From Hyphomicrobium sp. (lineage in GTDB: Bacteria; Pseudomonadota; Alphaproteobacteria; Rhizobiales; Hyphomicrobiaceae): a DNA stretch of 64,000 bases. How positions within the stretch are numbered: the first letter of the stretch is position 1; each line of letters begins with the position of its first letter. Location of the stretch: NCBI GenBank assembly GCA_003987725.1, contig RXJH01000010.1, forward strand, positions 229,221 through 293,220, given 5' to 3'. Below the pieces are notes generated by a model. It saw only the letters and a program-made list of their open reading frames with translations, searched no databases and was not told the DNA's origin. A program made the position numbers and the translations under genes. Of the stretch, positions 44,068 to 53,334 are shown piece by piece.

Positions 44068-45036
44068 TTAGGCCAGCTTGAACGGCATGTCCTTGCCGGC
44101 GAAGAAGGCATCGATGTTGTCGAGCGCTTCGAAGCCCATCTGGTTGCGCGCCTCGATGGCGGCTGAACCCAGATGCGGGAACAGGAACGTGTTCGGCAGG
44201 TCGTAGTAGCCTTCGTTGATCTTCGGCTCGCCTGCGAAGACGTCGAGACCGGCGTAAGCCAATCGGCCCGACTTCAGCGCCGCGATCATGTCCTCGTCCT
44301 TGACGAGGTCGCCGCGCGCCGTGTTCACGACGATGGCGCCTTGCGGCAGCTTCTCGATCACGTCCTTGTTGAAGAAGTAGCGCGTCTCCGGCGTCGAAGG
44401 CGCGTTGATCGAGAAGAACTGCGAGACCTTCAGGAGACTGTCGAGGCTGTCGTGATAGGTGGCGTTGTACTTCGCCTCGACCTCGGGCTTCGCGCGATAG
44501 ATGTCGTAGTAATGGATTTCCATGTCGAAGCCGCGCGCACGCTGCGCGAGGGCCTGACCGATCTTACCGAAGCCGTAGATACCGAGCTTCTTGTTATCGA
44601 GGCGCTGACCAACGAGTTGCAGCGGCTGCCAGCCGGGCCATGAGCGCGTGCGGATCATCTTTTCGCCTTCTCCGGCGCGGCGGGCGGCGCCAAGCAGAAG
44701 AAGCATCGCGATTTCCGCGGTCGCGACGGTGACGCCGTGCGGGGCGTTGCCGACCTTGATGCCGCGCTTCTTGCAAGCTTCGAGATCGATGTGATCGAAG
44801 CCGATCGAGAACGTCGAGATGCACTTGATGTTCTCGGGGATCTTCTCGATCACCGGCGCCGGGCACTTCTCGTTGAGGGTCAACAGAATTGCGTCCACCG
44901 ACTTCGCCGTCTCGAGCATCTCGTCGACGGTGATCTTCGGGTTGTCGCCGTGCGCGATAACATCATAAGTCTCTCGGGCGCGGGCCATGGCGGCTTCAGG
45001 CAGAGGCCAGGTGATCAGGATCTTCTTTTTCGACAT
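44068..45036 (-). CDS. hprA: Hydroxypyruvate reductase / glycerate dehydrogenase (serine cycle)
   Basis: A 322-residue D-2-hydroxyacid dehydrogenase reducing hydroxypyruvate to D-glycerate with NADH. From its start MSKKKILITWPLPEAAMARA to the end it resembles the crystallised Hyphomicrobium methylovorum glycerate dehydrogenase. The Rossmann motif is GFGKIG (155-160); catalytic residues are Arg241 in NTARGDLV, Glu270 in FAGEP and His288 in FPHLGSAA. Together with SgaA it carries out two consecutive serine-cycle steps. The frame extends upstream to 45129, but ATG 45036 gives the known N-terminus. A strong terminator follows. Confidence 0.96.
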   Translation of the reverse strand: MSKKKILITWPLPEAAMARARETYDVIAHGDNPKITVDEMLETAKSVDAILLTLNEKCPAPVIEKIPENIKCISTFSIGFDHIDLEACKKRGIKVGNAPHGVTVATAEIAMLLLLGAARRAGEGEKMIRTRSWPGWQPLQLVGQRLDNKKLGIYGFGKIGQALAQRARGFDMEIHYYDIYRAKPEVEAKYNATYHDSLDSLLKVSQFFSINAPSTPETRYFFNKDVIEKLPQGAIVVNTARGDLVKDEDMIAALKSGRLAYAGLDVFAGEPKINEGYYDLPNTFLFPHLGSAAIEARNQMGFEALDNIDAFFAGKDMPFKLA

Positions 45037-45230
45037 TGGTTGAGTGTTCTCCGGGAGATCGGACGTTGATCGCAGGCACCGCTTTTGCCCGACCGGGGCG
45101 ATCCTGACAAGCCCGGAGCGCCGCTGCACTGCACCGCAACCGGCCGAAGCGAAACGCTTTTTTCACCAAGAGGGGGCCAGAATGGCGCTCTGCCAACCGT
45201 CGGCCCGCCTTCTCGCTCGAGACCCTCGTC

Positions 45231-45608
45231 ATGCGTAAGATCCTGCTTGGTTTGGTTCTGCTTGCCGCTGCCAAGATCTGGTATCAGGACCACGCCTATC
45301 GCACCGCCATGGGCGAAGCCGTGGTCGAAGCCTATCGCGAGCGCGCCATCGAGGTCTGCCGGCGGAACGCTCCGAAGCGCCCGGCCGGAGCGCGCGACGA
45401 TGCGTCGGCCGCCTCGACAGCTGCGTGGGGACCCGGCTCGTCCATCGAGGCCGTCATCGGCAATCCCGATGTCAACGTTGCGATCTGGGATACGCAAAAC
45501 CCGCTCTGGACCCAGCGCTTTCGCGATCCGCACCTCATCCTGACCGCCGGCAGCGCCCGCTGCGCCTATGACGTGCACGAGGGCGGCGCCAAACTCTCGC
45601 TTCGCTAG
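45231..45608 (+). CDS. Hypothetical membrane-anchored protein
   Basis: A 125-residue protein I cannot assign. The N-terminus MRKILLGLVLLAAAKIWYQD is a likely signal anchor. The rest is soluble, with three cysteines (two near CRRNA and ARCAYD) and a globular-looking C-terminal half containing NVAIWDTQNPLWTQRFRDP, which suggests a small periplasmic domain. It lies 194 bases from divergent hprA and 151 bases before the Wzz-like gene. Its composition is normal for the window, so it is probably a real lineage-specific gene. Confidence 0.65.
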   Translation: MRKILLGLVLLAAAKIWYQDHAYRTAMGEAVVEAYRERAIEVCRRNAPKRPAGARDDASAASTAAWGPGSSIEAVIGNPDVNVAIWDTQNPLWTQRFRDPHLILTAGSARCAYDVHEGGAKLSLR

Positions 45609-45759
45609 CGCCGGTTGTTGCTGATGCATGCATCGCGCGGAAGACGTTAACCAAAAACGCCCTGTTCATAATTGATCCTGACAATAGCCGAGTGAGTCGG
45701 CTTTCGCGGCTCGCGGACGAACCTATTCGGCGACCGGATTTCACCGGCTTTACGGGACG

Positions 45760-47403
45760 ATGAACCAGCAAGCGGCACCTACGGCAAGGCGAGGAACCCG
45801 GTTCGGGCTTTCGGGTGCCCGTTCGGCCGTCGTCAAGCGCGCCAGGGCGGTCGCCTGCGTGCCTCTCGCCGCCGCCCTCATCGCTGCTGCCATCGTCGCC
45901 GTCATTCCCGATCGATATGTCGCCTCGACCATGATCCAGACGGATCCGCTGCGGAAGGCTCCGACCCCGGCCGTCGAAGAAGACGACGCGGCTCTATCCG
46001 ATACGCTCGCTTCGGAAGCCGAGCGGAAGGAGATCGAGACGCAGATGGACTTCCTGCGGTCGGCATCGATCCTCGATGCCGTCATCGCCGAGCTACACCT
46101 TGCGGACGACCCCGAATTCAACAAGCGATCGATGCTTTCGCGCCTCATGGCGCTCTTTCACAGCCCAGCGCCCGGGGAAGAACTGCGCTCGGCGATTTTG
46201 AATCAGCTCAGCATCAGCCGTGTGCGCAGCACGTTTCTCGTCTACGTGCAATTCACGTCAAGCGATGGCGCAAAGTCCGCGCGGATCGCCAATGCCATCG
46301 CGAACCAATTTCTCGCGCAGAGGCCGTCGCCTATTGCGAAAGCCGCCGTGGCCGTGAGCAAGCCGGGTGAACTCACCGCTTCGGAACGGATGTTTTCATC
46401 GCTTATCGAGAAGTACGGCTCGGCCGTGACCTTCGCGGGTCCGCGGATTGTCAACATGGCGAGTCCACCGGCCCGCGCTGCGGGGCCGAAGCGCATACGC
46501 ATCGTCGCGATTACCGGCGGATCGGCGCTGCTGCTCACCATCATGCTCGCGCTTTGGCTCGAACGCGAAGCACTGCTGCGCACGCGGAAGGTCGAGAAGA
46601 CGCTCGCCTGCCCGCACATGATCTCCATTCCGGCTATGGCGCCGCCGAGTGATCCATTGGCCGGCGCTCGCGGCGCGCGGATGATCGTCGCCGAGCCCCA
46701 GGGCATTTACGCCGACGCGGTCCGGAAGGTCTGCAACGAACTCGGGCAGCGGAAAAGCGAAGAGAATGAGCATGAAACTGGGCGCGTGATTTTGGTCGCG
46801 TCGGCACTCCCTGACGAAGGCTCGGAAATTTTCGCGTCGAACATCGCGCACTATTTCGCAGTGTCCGCCCTGCAGACGCTCCTCGTCGATTGCGATTTTC
46901 GCGGCAAGGGCCTGACGCGCGAGCTGACGCCGCAGATTTCCGGCGGCCTTCTCAATCAGATCGCGGCACGGGCACCAATCGAAGATGCGATCCTGCGCGA
47001 TTGCCTCACGGGGCTACATTTCTTGCCTGCTTCCGGACCTGCGCCCGTTCCGCTCGCGGTGCCGACAGCCATCCGCTCTGCAGAATTTTCGAGCGCCATC
47101 GCCGGCCTCAAATCGCGCTTCCCGATCATCGTGCTCTCGGCGCCGCCGTTGCTGCCGATTTCGGATGCGCGCGTGCTCGCGGAACTTGCCGACGACATCG
47201 TGTTTCTGACCGCCTGGCACCGGACACCGCAATCGCTCGCACGAAAGGCGCTGACGTTGCTCGAGGCCAATCAGAAGAAGGTCGTCGGCGCGGTGCTGAC
47301 GGATGTCGCCGAGGATCAAGCCACCGGCATCATGAGCTTCGCCGCTATTTTCGACGAGATCCGCCGAGCTGCCCGCATATCGACAATCGAGCGCGCCGCC
47401 TGA
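45760..47403 (+). CDS. Wzz/ExoP-like polysaccharide co-polymerase with degenerate BY-kinase domain
   Basis: A 547-residue protein built like bacterial tyrosine autokinases of exopolysaccharide systems. A Wzz-type region lies between two membrane helices (about 31-50 and 247-267), followed by a cytosolic ATPase-like domain. The Walker A' segment LLVDCDF (374-380) is present. The P-loop position reads SALPDEGSEIF (348-358), where active kinases have GEGKS/T, so the ATP-binding lysine is missing. No tyrosine cluster ends the protein. It may be a chain-length regulator without kinase activity. No glycosyltransferase cluster is adjacent. Confidence 0.78.
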   Translation: MNQQAAPTARRGTRFGLSGARSAVVKRARAVACVPLAAALIAAAIVAVIPDRYVASTMIQTDPLRKAPTPAVEEDDAALSDTLASEAERKEIETQMDFLRSASILDAVIAELHLADDPEFNKRSMLSRLMALFHSPAPGEELRSAILNQLSISRVRSTFLVYVQFTSSDGAKSARIANAIANQFLAQRPSPIAKAAVAVSKPGELTASERMFSSLIEKYGSAVTFAGPRIVNMASPPARAAGPKRIRIVAITGGSALLLTIMLALWLEREALLRTRKVEKTLACPHMISIPAMAPPSDPLAGARGARMIVAEPQGIYADAVRKVCNELGQRKSEENEHETGRVILVASALPDEGSEIFASNIAHYFAVSALQTLLVDCDFRGKGLTRELTPQISGGLLNQIAARAPIEDAILRDCLTGLHFLPASGPAPVPLAVPTAIRSAEFSSAIAGLKSRFPIIVLSAPPLLPISDARVLAELADDIVFLTAWHRTPQSLARKALTLLEANQKKVVGAVLTDVAEDQATGIMSFAAIFDEIRRAARISTIERAA

Positions 47404-47725
47404 CGATTGCATCAGCACCACAACCATCCGAATTGGATCGGCGGGCGATCAGAGCGCGCAAAAACGACCTTCCGCAGCGGGTGACAGAATTCCGATTTTG
47501 GGAAGTTTTTCCCGTTCTCTCGGGAAAAATTCCCGATGCAGTGCGATTGCAAAAATCCCGTACCCGGATTGTCGTTTGGCGGCACCTGAAAACTGTTCTA
47601 AATCAAATTCCCACGGGCCGAACTCAACCTTCCAATCTTACGAATTTCACACTGGCAACCGACGGGCAAAATCGCTACACGCGTTTCGGAAATCCGACAT
47701 CCTTTCGATAAGAAAAGGTCATCGC
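47404..47725. other. Gene-free stretch with a long inverted repeat
   Basis: No coding sequence is supported here. The main feature is an inverted repeat: GGGAAGTTTTTCCCG (47500-47514), TTCTCT, then CGGGAAAAATTCCC (47521-47534), a stem of about 14 bases with one G-T pair. It could end the Wzz-like transcript or act as an operator for the exbBD-tonB operon downstream. No T-run follows. The rest, up to the AAAAGG ribosome site at about 47713, shows no clear promoter. Confidence 0.5.
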
Positions 47726-48184
47726 GTGATCAGAACTTCCAAACGTTCCTGGCTGGCCTATGCGCTCGCCTTGCCGATCGGTGCTTTCGCGACACAGGTT
47801 GTTGCTGATCCTGCGCAAACGCCAGCGGCCCCGACGTCCGGGACCCACGTAGAATTGAACAAGCTCGAGGCTTCGGACAAGGGCTGCCGAGCCTATATGG
47901 TTGTCAATAATCCGGGCGAAACGACCTATCAGTCGTTCAAGATCGATCTCGTTCTGTTTCAGACAGACGGTGTCATCGGCAAGCGCTTTTCCATCGATCT
48001 GGCACCGCTCAAGCCCAAGAAGAAATCCGTGAAGCTCTTCGAGATCGACGGAATCCAGTGCGATAAAATCGGCTCGCTCCTCATCAACGACGTAATGGAA
48101 TGCAAAGCTGAAGGCGGTGCGGTTTCCGGCTGCCTCGATAACCTCAAGACGTCGACTCTCACGAACGTGCAACTTTCAAAGTAA
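47726..48184 (+). CDS. Periplasmic protein of unknown function in the tonB operon
   Basis: A 152-residue exported protein. The signal peptide (MIRTSKRSWLAYALALPIGA) ends near VVADP. The mature domain, HVELNKLEASDKGCRAYMVV to KTSTLTNVQLSK, has a beta-rich look and four cysteines (near GCRAY, QCDK, MECK and GCLD) that could form two disulfides. I recognise a recurrent association with ExbB/ExbD/TonB genes in alphaproteobacteria but no assigned function. GTG at 47726 follows AAAAGG. It is 15 bases upstream of exbB, so it is the first gene of the operon. Confidence 0.75.
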   Translation: MIRTSKRSWLAYALALPIGAFATQVVADPAQTPAAPTSGTHVELNKLEASDKGCRAYMVVNNPGETTYQSFKIDLVLFQTDGVIGKRFSIDLAPLKPKKKSVKLFEIDGIQCDKIGSLLINDVMECKAEGGAVSGCLDNLKTSTLTNVQLSK

Positions 48185-48199
48185 CGCGGTGACCGCCTG

Positions 48200-48865
48200 A
48201 TGACTGAAGAAATTACCGGAAGAGACTTGTCGATCCTCGGCCTCTTCCAACATGCCGATATCGTCGTGAAGTGCATCATCATTGGGCTGTTGCTCGCCTC
48301 TGTCGTGTGCTGGGCCTTGGCGTTCGAAAAGTTCATTCGCGTGTGGCTGGTCAATCGCGAGATCCGTGTTCTCGAGAAAAGCAGCGCTTCGGCCAGTCTC
48401 CCTGCGGGCCGCGCGAGCAGCCTCGTCGGCGCCGTGGGTGATGCCGCCCGTACGGAGTGGGCAGAAAACTCGGGCAATGCTTCGTCAGGCGAAGTTCGCG
48501 ACCGTCTCGAAGTCGCCATGCGCGCTGCCGTCAAGCGCAAGCTGAAGAGCATCGAACAAGGGTTGCCGTTTCTCGCGACGCTCGGATCGGCCGCGCCGTT
48601 CATCGGATTGTTCGGAACCGTCTGGGGCATCATGAATTCGTTCACGGCCATTGCTCAGCAGAAAGACACGAGCTTGGCCGTCGTCGCGCCCGGCATTGCG
48701 GAAGCCTTGTTCGCAACGGCCATCGGTCTTGCCGCCGCCATCCCGGCCGTCATTTTCTACAACCAGATCACGGTCGCGCTCGGGCGCGCGTCGGAACGCG
48801 TTACGCCTGTTATCGTCGCGTTGGCGCGCACGCTTTCCCGTCGTGGCGTTGAGGGTGTGAACTGA
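48200..48865 (+). CDS. exbB: ExbB-type proton channel (TonB system)
   Basis: ExbB forms the pentameric inner-membrane channel that, with ExbD, uses the proton gradient to energise TonB. The 221-residue protein has three membrane helices: [21 protein letters not shown], then [20 protein letters not shown] and a third in [20 protein letters not shown]. The TVWGIMNSF and [10 protein letters not shown] motifs are typical of ExbB/TolQ. TolQ cannot be excluded alone, but tonB as third gene settles the ExbB role. exbD starts in its stop codon. Confidence 0.9.
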   Translation: MTEEITGRDLSILGLFQHADIVVKCIIIGLLLASVVCWALAFEKFIRVWLVNREIRVLEKSSASASLPAGRASSLVGAVGDAARTEWAENSGNASSGEVRDRLEVAMRAAVKRKLKSIEQGLPFLATLGSAAPFIGLFGTVWGIMNSFTAIAQQKDTSLAVVAPGIAEALFATAIGLAAAIPAVIFYNQITVALGRASERVTPVIVALARTLSRRGVEGVN

Positions 48866-49314
48866 TGGGAATGTCCGTTGGCGGTTCGTCGGGCGAAGAC
48901 GGCGATACCTACAAACCCCTCGCCGAAATCAACGTCACGCCGTTCGTCGACGTGATGCTCGTGCTGCTGATCATCTTCATGGTCGCGGCGCCGTTGATGG
49001 TGCAGGGCGTCCCCCTCGACCTGCCGAAGACGTCTGCCTCGAAGCTCGGGGCGCAGAAGAAGCCGATGGTCGTTTCGCTGGCGCCGGACGGCAAACTTTA
49101 CATCCGCGACGAGGAAGTGACGCGCGAGTCGCTCGTTTCCCGTCTCATGCAAATCAAGTCGAGCGAGGGTGACGGCATCGTCTACGTCCGCGCCGACAGG
49201 AAGATTGCTTACGGCGACGTGATGGAGCTGTTGGGACGGGTTGGCGAGTCGGGCTACGCCCGTGTCTCGCTGTTGTCGCAACCGTCGCCATCGGGAGCGA
49301 CCGCGAAGAACTGA
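48865..49314 (+). CDS. exbD: ExbD-type transport protein
   Basis: A 149-residue inner-membrane protein with one helix ([20 protein letters not shown]) and a periplasmic domain. Asp29 in the helix is the proton-path aspartate needed to energise TonB. The periplasmic part, including [20 protein letters not shown], is ordinary ExbD. Start and stop overlap both neighbours by one base (TGATG), giving tight translational coupling in exbB-exbD-tonB. Confidence 0.92.
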   Translation: MGMSVGGSSGEDGDTYKPLAEINVTPFVDVMLVLLIIFMVAAPLMVQGVPLDLPKTSASKLGAQKKPMVVSLAPDGKLYIRDEEVTRESLVSRLMQIKSSEGDGIVYVRADRKIAYGDVMELLGRVGESGYARVSLLSQPSPSGATAKN

Positions 49315-50057
49315 TGCCGAAGGCCGCCGGGATGAACGCATTGCGAGCGATTGCTGTTCTGCTGTCCGTGCTCATCCACGGGACGATCGGCTACGCCATG
49401 CTTCCGGAACTGCAGAATTCCAGTATCGAGGCTCTCGATCTCGGCAAGGGCATGGACGTCGTGCTGGTGCAACAGGGCATTGCGACCGAGGGCATATCAA
49501 AGCTCGGCGACGCGATGGAGACCATCGAAACGAGCGAGATCGTTCCGATCCAGGAGCAGCACGCCAAGCCCCCCGAGGAGGTCAAACCGGACGAACTCCG
49601 CGACGTCATCACGTCGGACGCCAGCGAAGTCCAATCCGAAGCAGTGAAGACCGAAGAGCCGCCGCCCCCGGACACTCCGCCGCCGGAGCCGCAGGTCGTC
49701 GAGACCAAGTCGCAGCCGGAGCAGGTTGCTATCGTCACTGAACAGAGTTCGGGCGAAGCGAAGTCGGGCGGCGACGCCAAGGCATTCGGCCGCTATCTCG
49801 GTCAGATCAACGACCACGTACAGAAGGCGAAGATCAATCCGCGGTCGGCCGTCGCCGGTACCGTGGTGATGAGATTCACGGTCGACGTCGATGGCAAGCT
49901 GCTGTCGAAGGAAGTTGCCTCAAGCTCGGGTTCGAAGCTTCTGGACGACGCGGCGACCGCGGCTCTCGACCGGGCGGCGCCATTTCCGCCGATCCCCCCG
50001 GAAGTCAGCATCAAGCCTCTGGCGTTTACCCAGCCGTTCAAATTCATAATGCGTTGA
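49314..50057 (+). CDS. tonB: TonB energy-transducing protein
   Basis: A 247-residue TonB. One N-terminal helix (LRAIAVLLSVLIHGTIGYAM) anchors it in the inner membrane. An acidic and proline-rich periplasmic stretch (EEPPPPDTPPPEPQVVE) spans the periplasm. The C-terminal receptor-binding domain contains AGTVVMRFTVDVDGKLLSKE and ends ALDRAAPFPPIPPEV ... FTQPFKFIMR. It would energise outer-membrane receptors for iron chelates or cobalamin. No TonB-dependent receptor is in the window, so it may serve receptors elsewhere. Start is coupled to exbD. Confidence 0.93.
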   Translation: MPKAAGMNALRAIAVLLSVLIHGTIGYAMLPELQNSSIEALDLGKGMDVVLVQQGIATEGISKLGDAMETIETSEIVPIQEQHAKPPEEVKPDELRDVITSDASEVQSEAVKTEEPPPPDTPPPEPQVVETKSQPEQVAIVTEQSSGEAKSGGDAKAFGRYLGQINDHVQKAKINPRSAVAGTVVMRFTVDVDGKLLSKEVASSSGSKLLDDAATAALDRAAPFPPIPPEVSIKPLAFTQPFKFIMR

Positions 50058-50318
50058 ATTTTTGCAGGGCTTGATTAGGGCCTGTGGCGCCGATGAAGCG
50101 AGCCCGGCGATGACGTGCGCGGGTGCGCGCTTCCGACGCCGCGTACTGAGAGATGGTGCAACCGGCAATTGTAGCCGCCGGAAAAACCAAGCAATTTTCC
50201 TAAAATGCACGCCATCTGCTGCGCTGCAACGCAGTTTTCGCGGGTCTTAGATTAACCTTGAGTTAGCTACTCGCCCCTAGATTGAATCCCCAGCAGGCTG
50301 TGCGTTGGGTTTCGCGTT

Positions 50319-51197
50319 ATGATTTTTGGATCAGTTGGAAACGCCAAATCCAACTCATTGATGAACGAGTATGCGTCGCTTTTGAGCGATGCCGTATTGC
50401 GTTACCGTGCCGCCACTGCCGAGCAATCGGCGCGTATCGAGGCGGAACTCGCCGGCAAAGTGAAATCCGAGTTCATCGCCAACATGAGCCATGAACTCAG
50501 GACGCCGCTGAACACCGTCATCGGTTTTTCGAAGCTCCTCACGCAGCATCACCTGCGGCGCCTGCCCGATAAGGAGATCGTCGAGTACGCGACGCTCATC
50601 CAGGATGCGGCGGGGCAGCTGCTCTCCGTCATCAACGATATTCTCGACATCTCTAAAATTCAGAGCGGAAAATATACGCTCGATGCGCGCGAGGTTAATG
50701 TCGGCGAGATTCTCGCCGGCAGCATCAGCGCGTTCCGGCTGATGGCCACCGAGGCGCACGTCGATTTGCGTTTCGCAATAGCGCCTGATCTGCAGCCCAT
50801 CCGAGGCGACGCCGAAAAGCTGCGCCAGATCTTCACGAACATCATTTCCAACGCGCTGAAGTTCACACCGGCCGACGGCACCGTGGACGTCAGTGCACGG
50901 CGGACCAACAACGGCGGCGTCATCATCGCCATTCGCGACAGCGGCGTCGGAATGACGGACGAAGAAATCAAAATCGCGATGACGCCCTTCGGACAGGTGG
51001 ACGGCGGCCGTTCGCGCTGGCGCGAGGGCGCGGGCCTCGGATTGCCGATCGCCAAAGCGCTCGTCGAGCTTCATGGGGGTTCGGTCGAACTCCGTTCGAG
51101 CAAGGGCACGGGCACCGAGGTCGTCATCAACCTTCCCGGCCGGAACAGCGTAAGCGCGGTCGATACGAACTACATTAATTCCAACGGCAGTGAATGA
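50319..51197 (+). CDS. Sensor histidine kinase lacking a sensory domain
   Basis: A 292-residue soluble histidine kinase. It has only a short helical lead-in (about 45 residues), then a HisKA domain with the phospho-acceptor His58 in [20 protein letters not shown]. The HATPase domain follows with the N box ([10 protein letters not shown]), G1 ([10 protein letters not shown]) and G2 ([19 protein letters not shown]). No membrane helix, PAS or GAF domain is present. There is no response regulator next to it, so its partner and signal are unknown. An ATG at 50361 is an alternative start. The HerA-like ATPase gene follows within 14 bases. Confidence 0.88.
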   Translation: MIFGSVGNAKSNSLMNEYASLLSDAVLRYRAATAEQSARIEAELAGKVKSEFIANMSHELRTPLNTVIGFSKLLTQHHLRRLPDKEIVEYATLIQDAAGQLLSVINDILDISKIQSGKYTLDAREVNVGEILAGSISAFRLMATEAHVDLRFAIAPDLQPIRGDAEKLRQIFTNIISNALKFTPADGTVDVSARRTNNGGVIIAIRDSGVGMTDEEIKIAMTPFGQVDGGRSRWREGAGLGLPIAKALVELHGGSVELRSSKGTGTEVVINLPGRNSVSAVDTNYINSNGSE

Positions 51198-51210
51198 GCC
51201 CGAGATCCGG

Positions 51211-53175
51211 ATGGGAATGTCAGGCAATCACAACCAGAACCAACTGAACGGCGGCTCCAATGCCTCCATCGGGCGCATCGTTTCGGTCACCGGATCGAAG
51301 GCGATCGTTCTGCTTGATGGCGCGGGCGAGCTGCGCGCGCGCTCGCCCGACGGGCGGCCCGAAATGGGCACGCTGCTCGCCATTGAGACGACGCGCACGA
51401 CCGTCCTCGCCATCGTTTCGGCGCTGAGCGTTCCGGTTCCCTCGCAGCGCGAAGGCGACAGCGAAGTCTGGATCGCTGAACTCGGGATGGTCGGCGAATT
51501 GACCAACGTGGGCGAAGGCAAGCCGCCGAAATTCAACCGCGGCGTCACCGGCTACCCCGGACTCGGCGACCGCGTTCGGCTTGCATTGCGGACGGAGCTC
51601 GAGGCGACATTCTGCGGCGATAGCGAAGCCATGGTCCGCGTCGGCTCCATCCGGCAGGACAGCTCGATCCCGGCAATGGTGCGGGTCGACGAACTGCTCG
51701 GCAAGCACTTCGCGATCCTCGGTACGACCGGCACCGGTAAATCCTGCACGACGGCGCTGATCCTTCGATCGATCGTCGAAAAAAATCCGAACGCTCACAT
51801 CGTTCTGCTCGATCCGCACAACGAGTATGCCACGGCATTCAGCGAGTGGGCCGAGGTGATCTCACCGCGGAACATGCAGCTGCCGTATTGGCTGCTGACG
51901 TTCGAGGAGATCCAGGAAGTTCTCGTCGGCGACGGCGACCGGAAGGCCGAGATCGAGATCCTGCAGGAAGTGATCCCGATCGCGAAGGCACGCTACAACA
52001 GCAGCCGCTCGTCTGAACCGGCAAAGCTTCGCCGCGGCTTTGGCGATGCCAGCCGTTTTACGGTCGATACGCCGGTTCCCTATCGCATTTCCGATCTGCT
52101 GCTGCTGATCGACGAACGGCTCGGCAAGCTCGAGAACAGAAAAGATCTGGCGCCCTACCGTATTTTGAAGCACCGGATCGAGACGATCTCGCAGGACGGC
52201 CGTTACGCTTTCATGTTCGGCTCGCTGACCGTTTACGACGGCATGACGCAAGTTCTCGGACGCATTTTCCGGGTTCCGGTCAACAGCAAGCCGATCACGA
52301 TCCTCGAGCTGACCGGCATACCGTCGGAAGTCGTCAACGTCGTCGTCTCGGTGCTGTGCCGCATGACGTTCGACTTCGCGCTCTGGAGCGAGGGCCAAGT
52401 GCCTGTGACGCTGGTTTGCGAAGAAGCGCATCGCTACGTTCCGGTGAATTCGACGCTTGGCTTCGAGCCATGCAAGCGCGCCATCGCCAAAATCGCGAAG
52501 GAAGGCCGCAAATACGGCGCTTCGCTGTGCATCGTCACGCAGCGCCCGGCCGAAATCGATCCGACCATTCTTTCCCAGTGCAATACGGTCTTTGCGCTGC
52601 GCATGTCGAACGATCGCGACCAGGAGATTGTCCAGTCGGCGGTTGCCGATACGGGCGCCGGGCTCCTCGAATTCCTGCCGTCGCTCGGCCAGCGCGAAGC
52701 CATCGCGTTCGGCGACGGCATGGCTTTGCCGGTTCGCATCAAATTCGACGAATTGCCGAAACGCGCGCTGCCGAAATCGTCATCGGCGAATTTCTCGGAG
52801 CGTTGGCAGACGTCTCTCGGCGACGAAGGCTTCCTCGATCAAATCGTCGAGCGCTGGCGTTCTTCGGGAATTCCGGCAACCGGCGACGGGCCGCATCATC
52901 TTGCGATGATGGCCGATGCTCTTGGCCTCCATGCCCACGCGCACGGACACGCACAGTCGCACCCGGCCGAGTCCGATGTTCGTGAACAACCGTTACCACA
53001 CACCGGCACATCGTCCGTCTCGCCGCCGCGGTCCAGCGCGCCGTTGCCGCGACGTGAGGCTCCGCCGCCCTTGCCTTCGGGCAACGTTCCAGGCTCGCAG
53101 CAGGGCAGCAAACCGTCAACGTCGGCCGAGTCACTTCGGTCGCTGCGCGAACGGCTGACCCGTCCCCTCGGCTGA
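51211..53175 (+). CDS. HerA-like (DUF87) ATPase
   Basis: A 654-residue FtsK/HerA-superfamily ATPase. An N-terminal beta-barrel (HAS-barrel-like, residues about 18-130) precedes the P-loop GTTGTGKS (171-178). VLLDPHNEY and Walker B in VTLVCEEAHRYVP follow, with a sensor in IVTQRPAEIDPTIL. The tail after residue 560 is low-complexity: histidine-rich (HAHAHGHAQSH) and proline-rich. HerA proteins move or remodel DNA with the nuclease NurA in archaea; no NurA is here, so the bacterial role is open. Start is uncertain: GTG 51190, ATG 51211 and ATG 51217 are in frame. Confidence 0.83.
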   Translation: MGMSGNHNQNQLNGGSNASIGRIVSVTGSKAIVLLDGAGELRARSPDGRPEMGTLLAIETTRTTVLAIVSALSVPVPSQREGDSEVWIAELGMVGELTNVGEGKPPKFNRGVTGYPGLGDRVRLALRTELEATFCGDSEAMVRVGSIRQDSSIPAMVRVDELLGKHFAILGTTGTGKSCTTALILRSIVEKNPNAHIVLLDPHNEYATAFSEWAEVISPRNMQLPYWLLTFEEIQEVLVGDGDRKAEIEILQEVIPIAKARYNSSRSSEPAKLRRGFGDASRFTVDTPVPYRISDLLLLIDERLGKLENRKDLAPYRILKHRIETISQDGRYAFMFGSLTVYDGMTQVLGRIFRVPVNSKPITILELTGIPSEVVNVVVSVLCRMTFDFALWSEGQVPVTLVCEEAHRYVPVNSTLGFEPCKRAIAKIAKEGRKYGASLCIVTQRPAEIDPTILSQCNTVFALRMSNDRDQEIVQSAVADTGAGLLEFLPSLGQREAIAFGDGMALPVRIKFDELPKRALPKSSSANFSERWQTSLGDEGFLDQIVERWRSSGIPATGDGPHHLAMMADALGLHAHAHGHAQSHPAESDVREQPLPHTGTSSVSPPRSSAPLPRREAPPPLPSGNVPGSQQGSKPSTSAESLRSLRERLTRPLG

Positions 53176-53334
53176 TCAAAGTAAGATTTGCAGAAGATTT
53201 CCATGCGGATTGGGATTTCGGCCGTACACGTTGCGTCAGAATGGCGTTTGGAGCCGAACGGCTTCTCCCTATTATCTTCCGTTCACGAGCGCGGCCGGAC
53301 ATCATCCTTTTAGATTTGGGGGGTATCATTCCTT

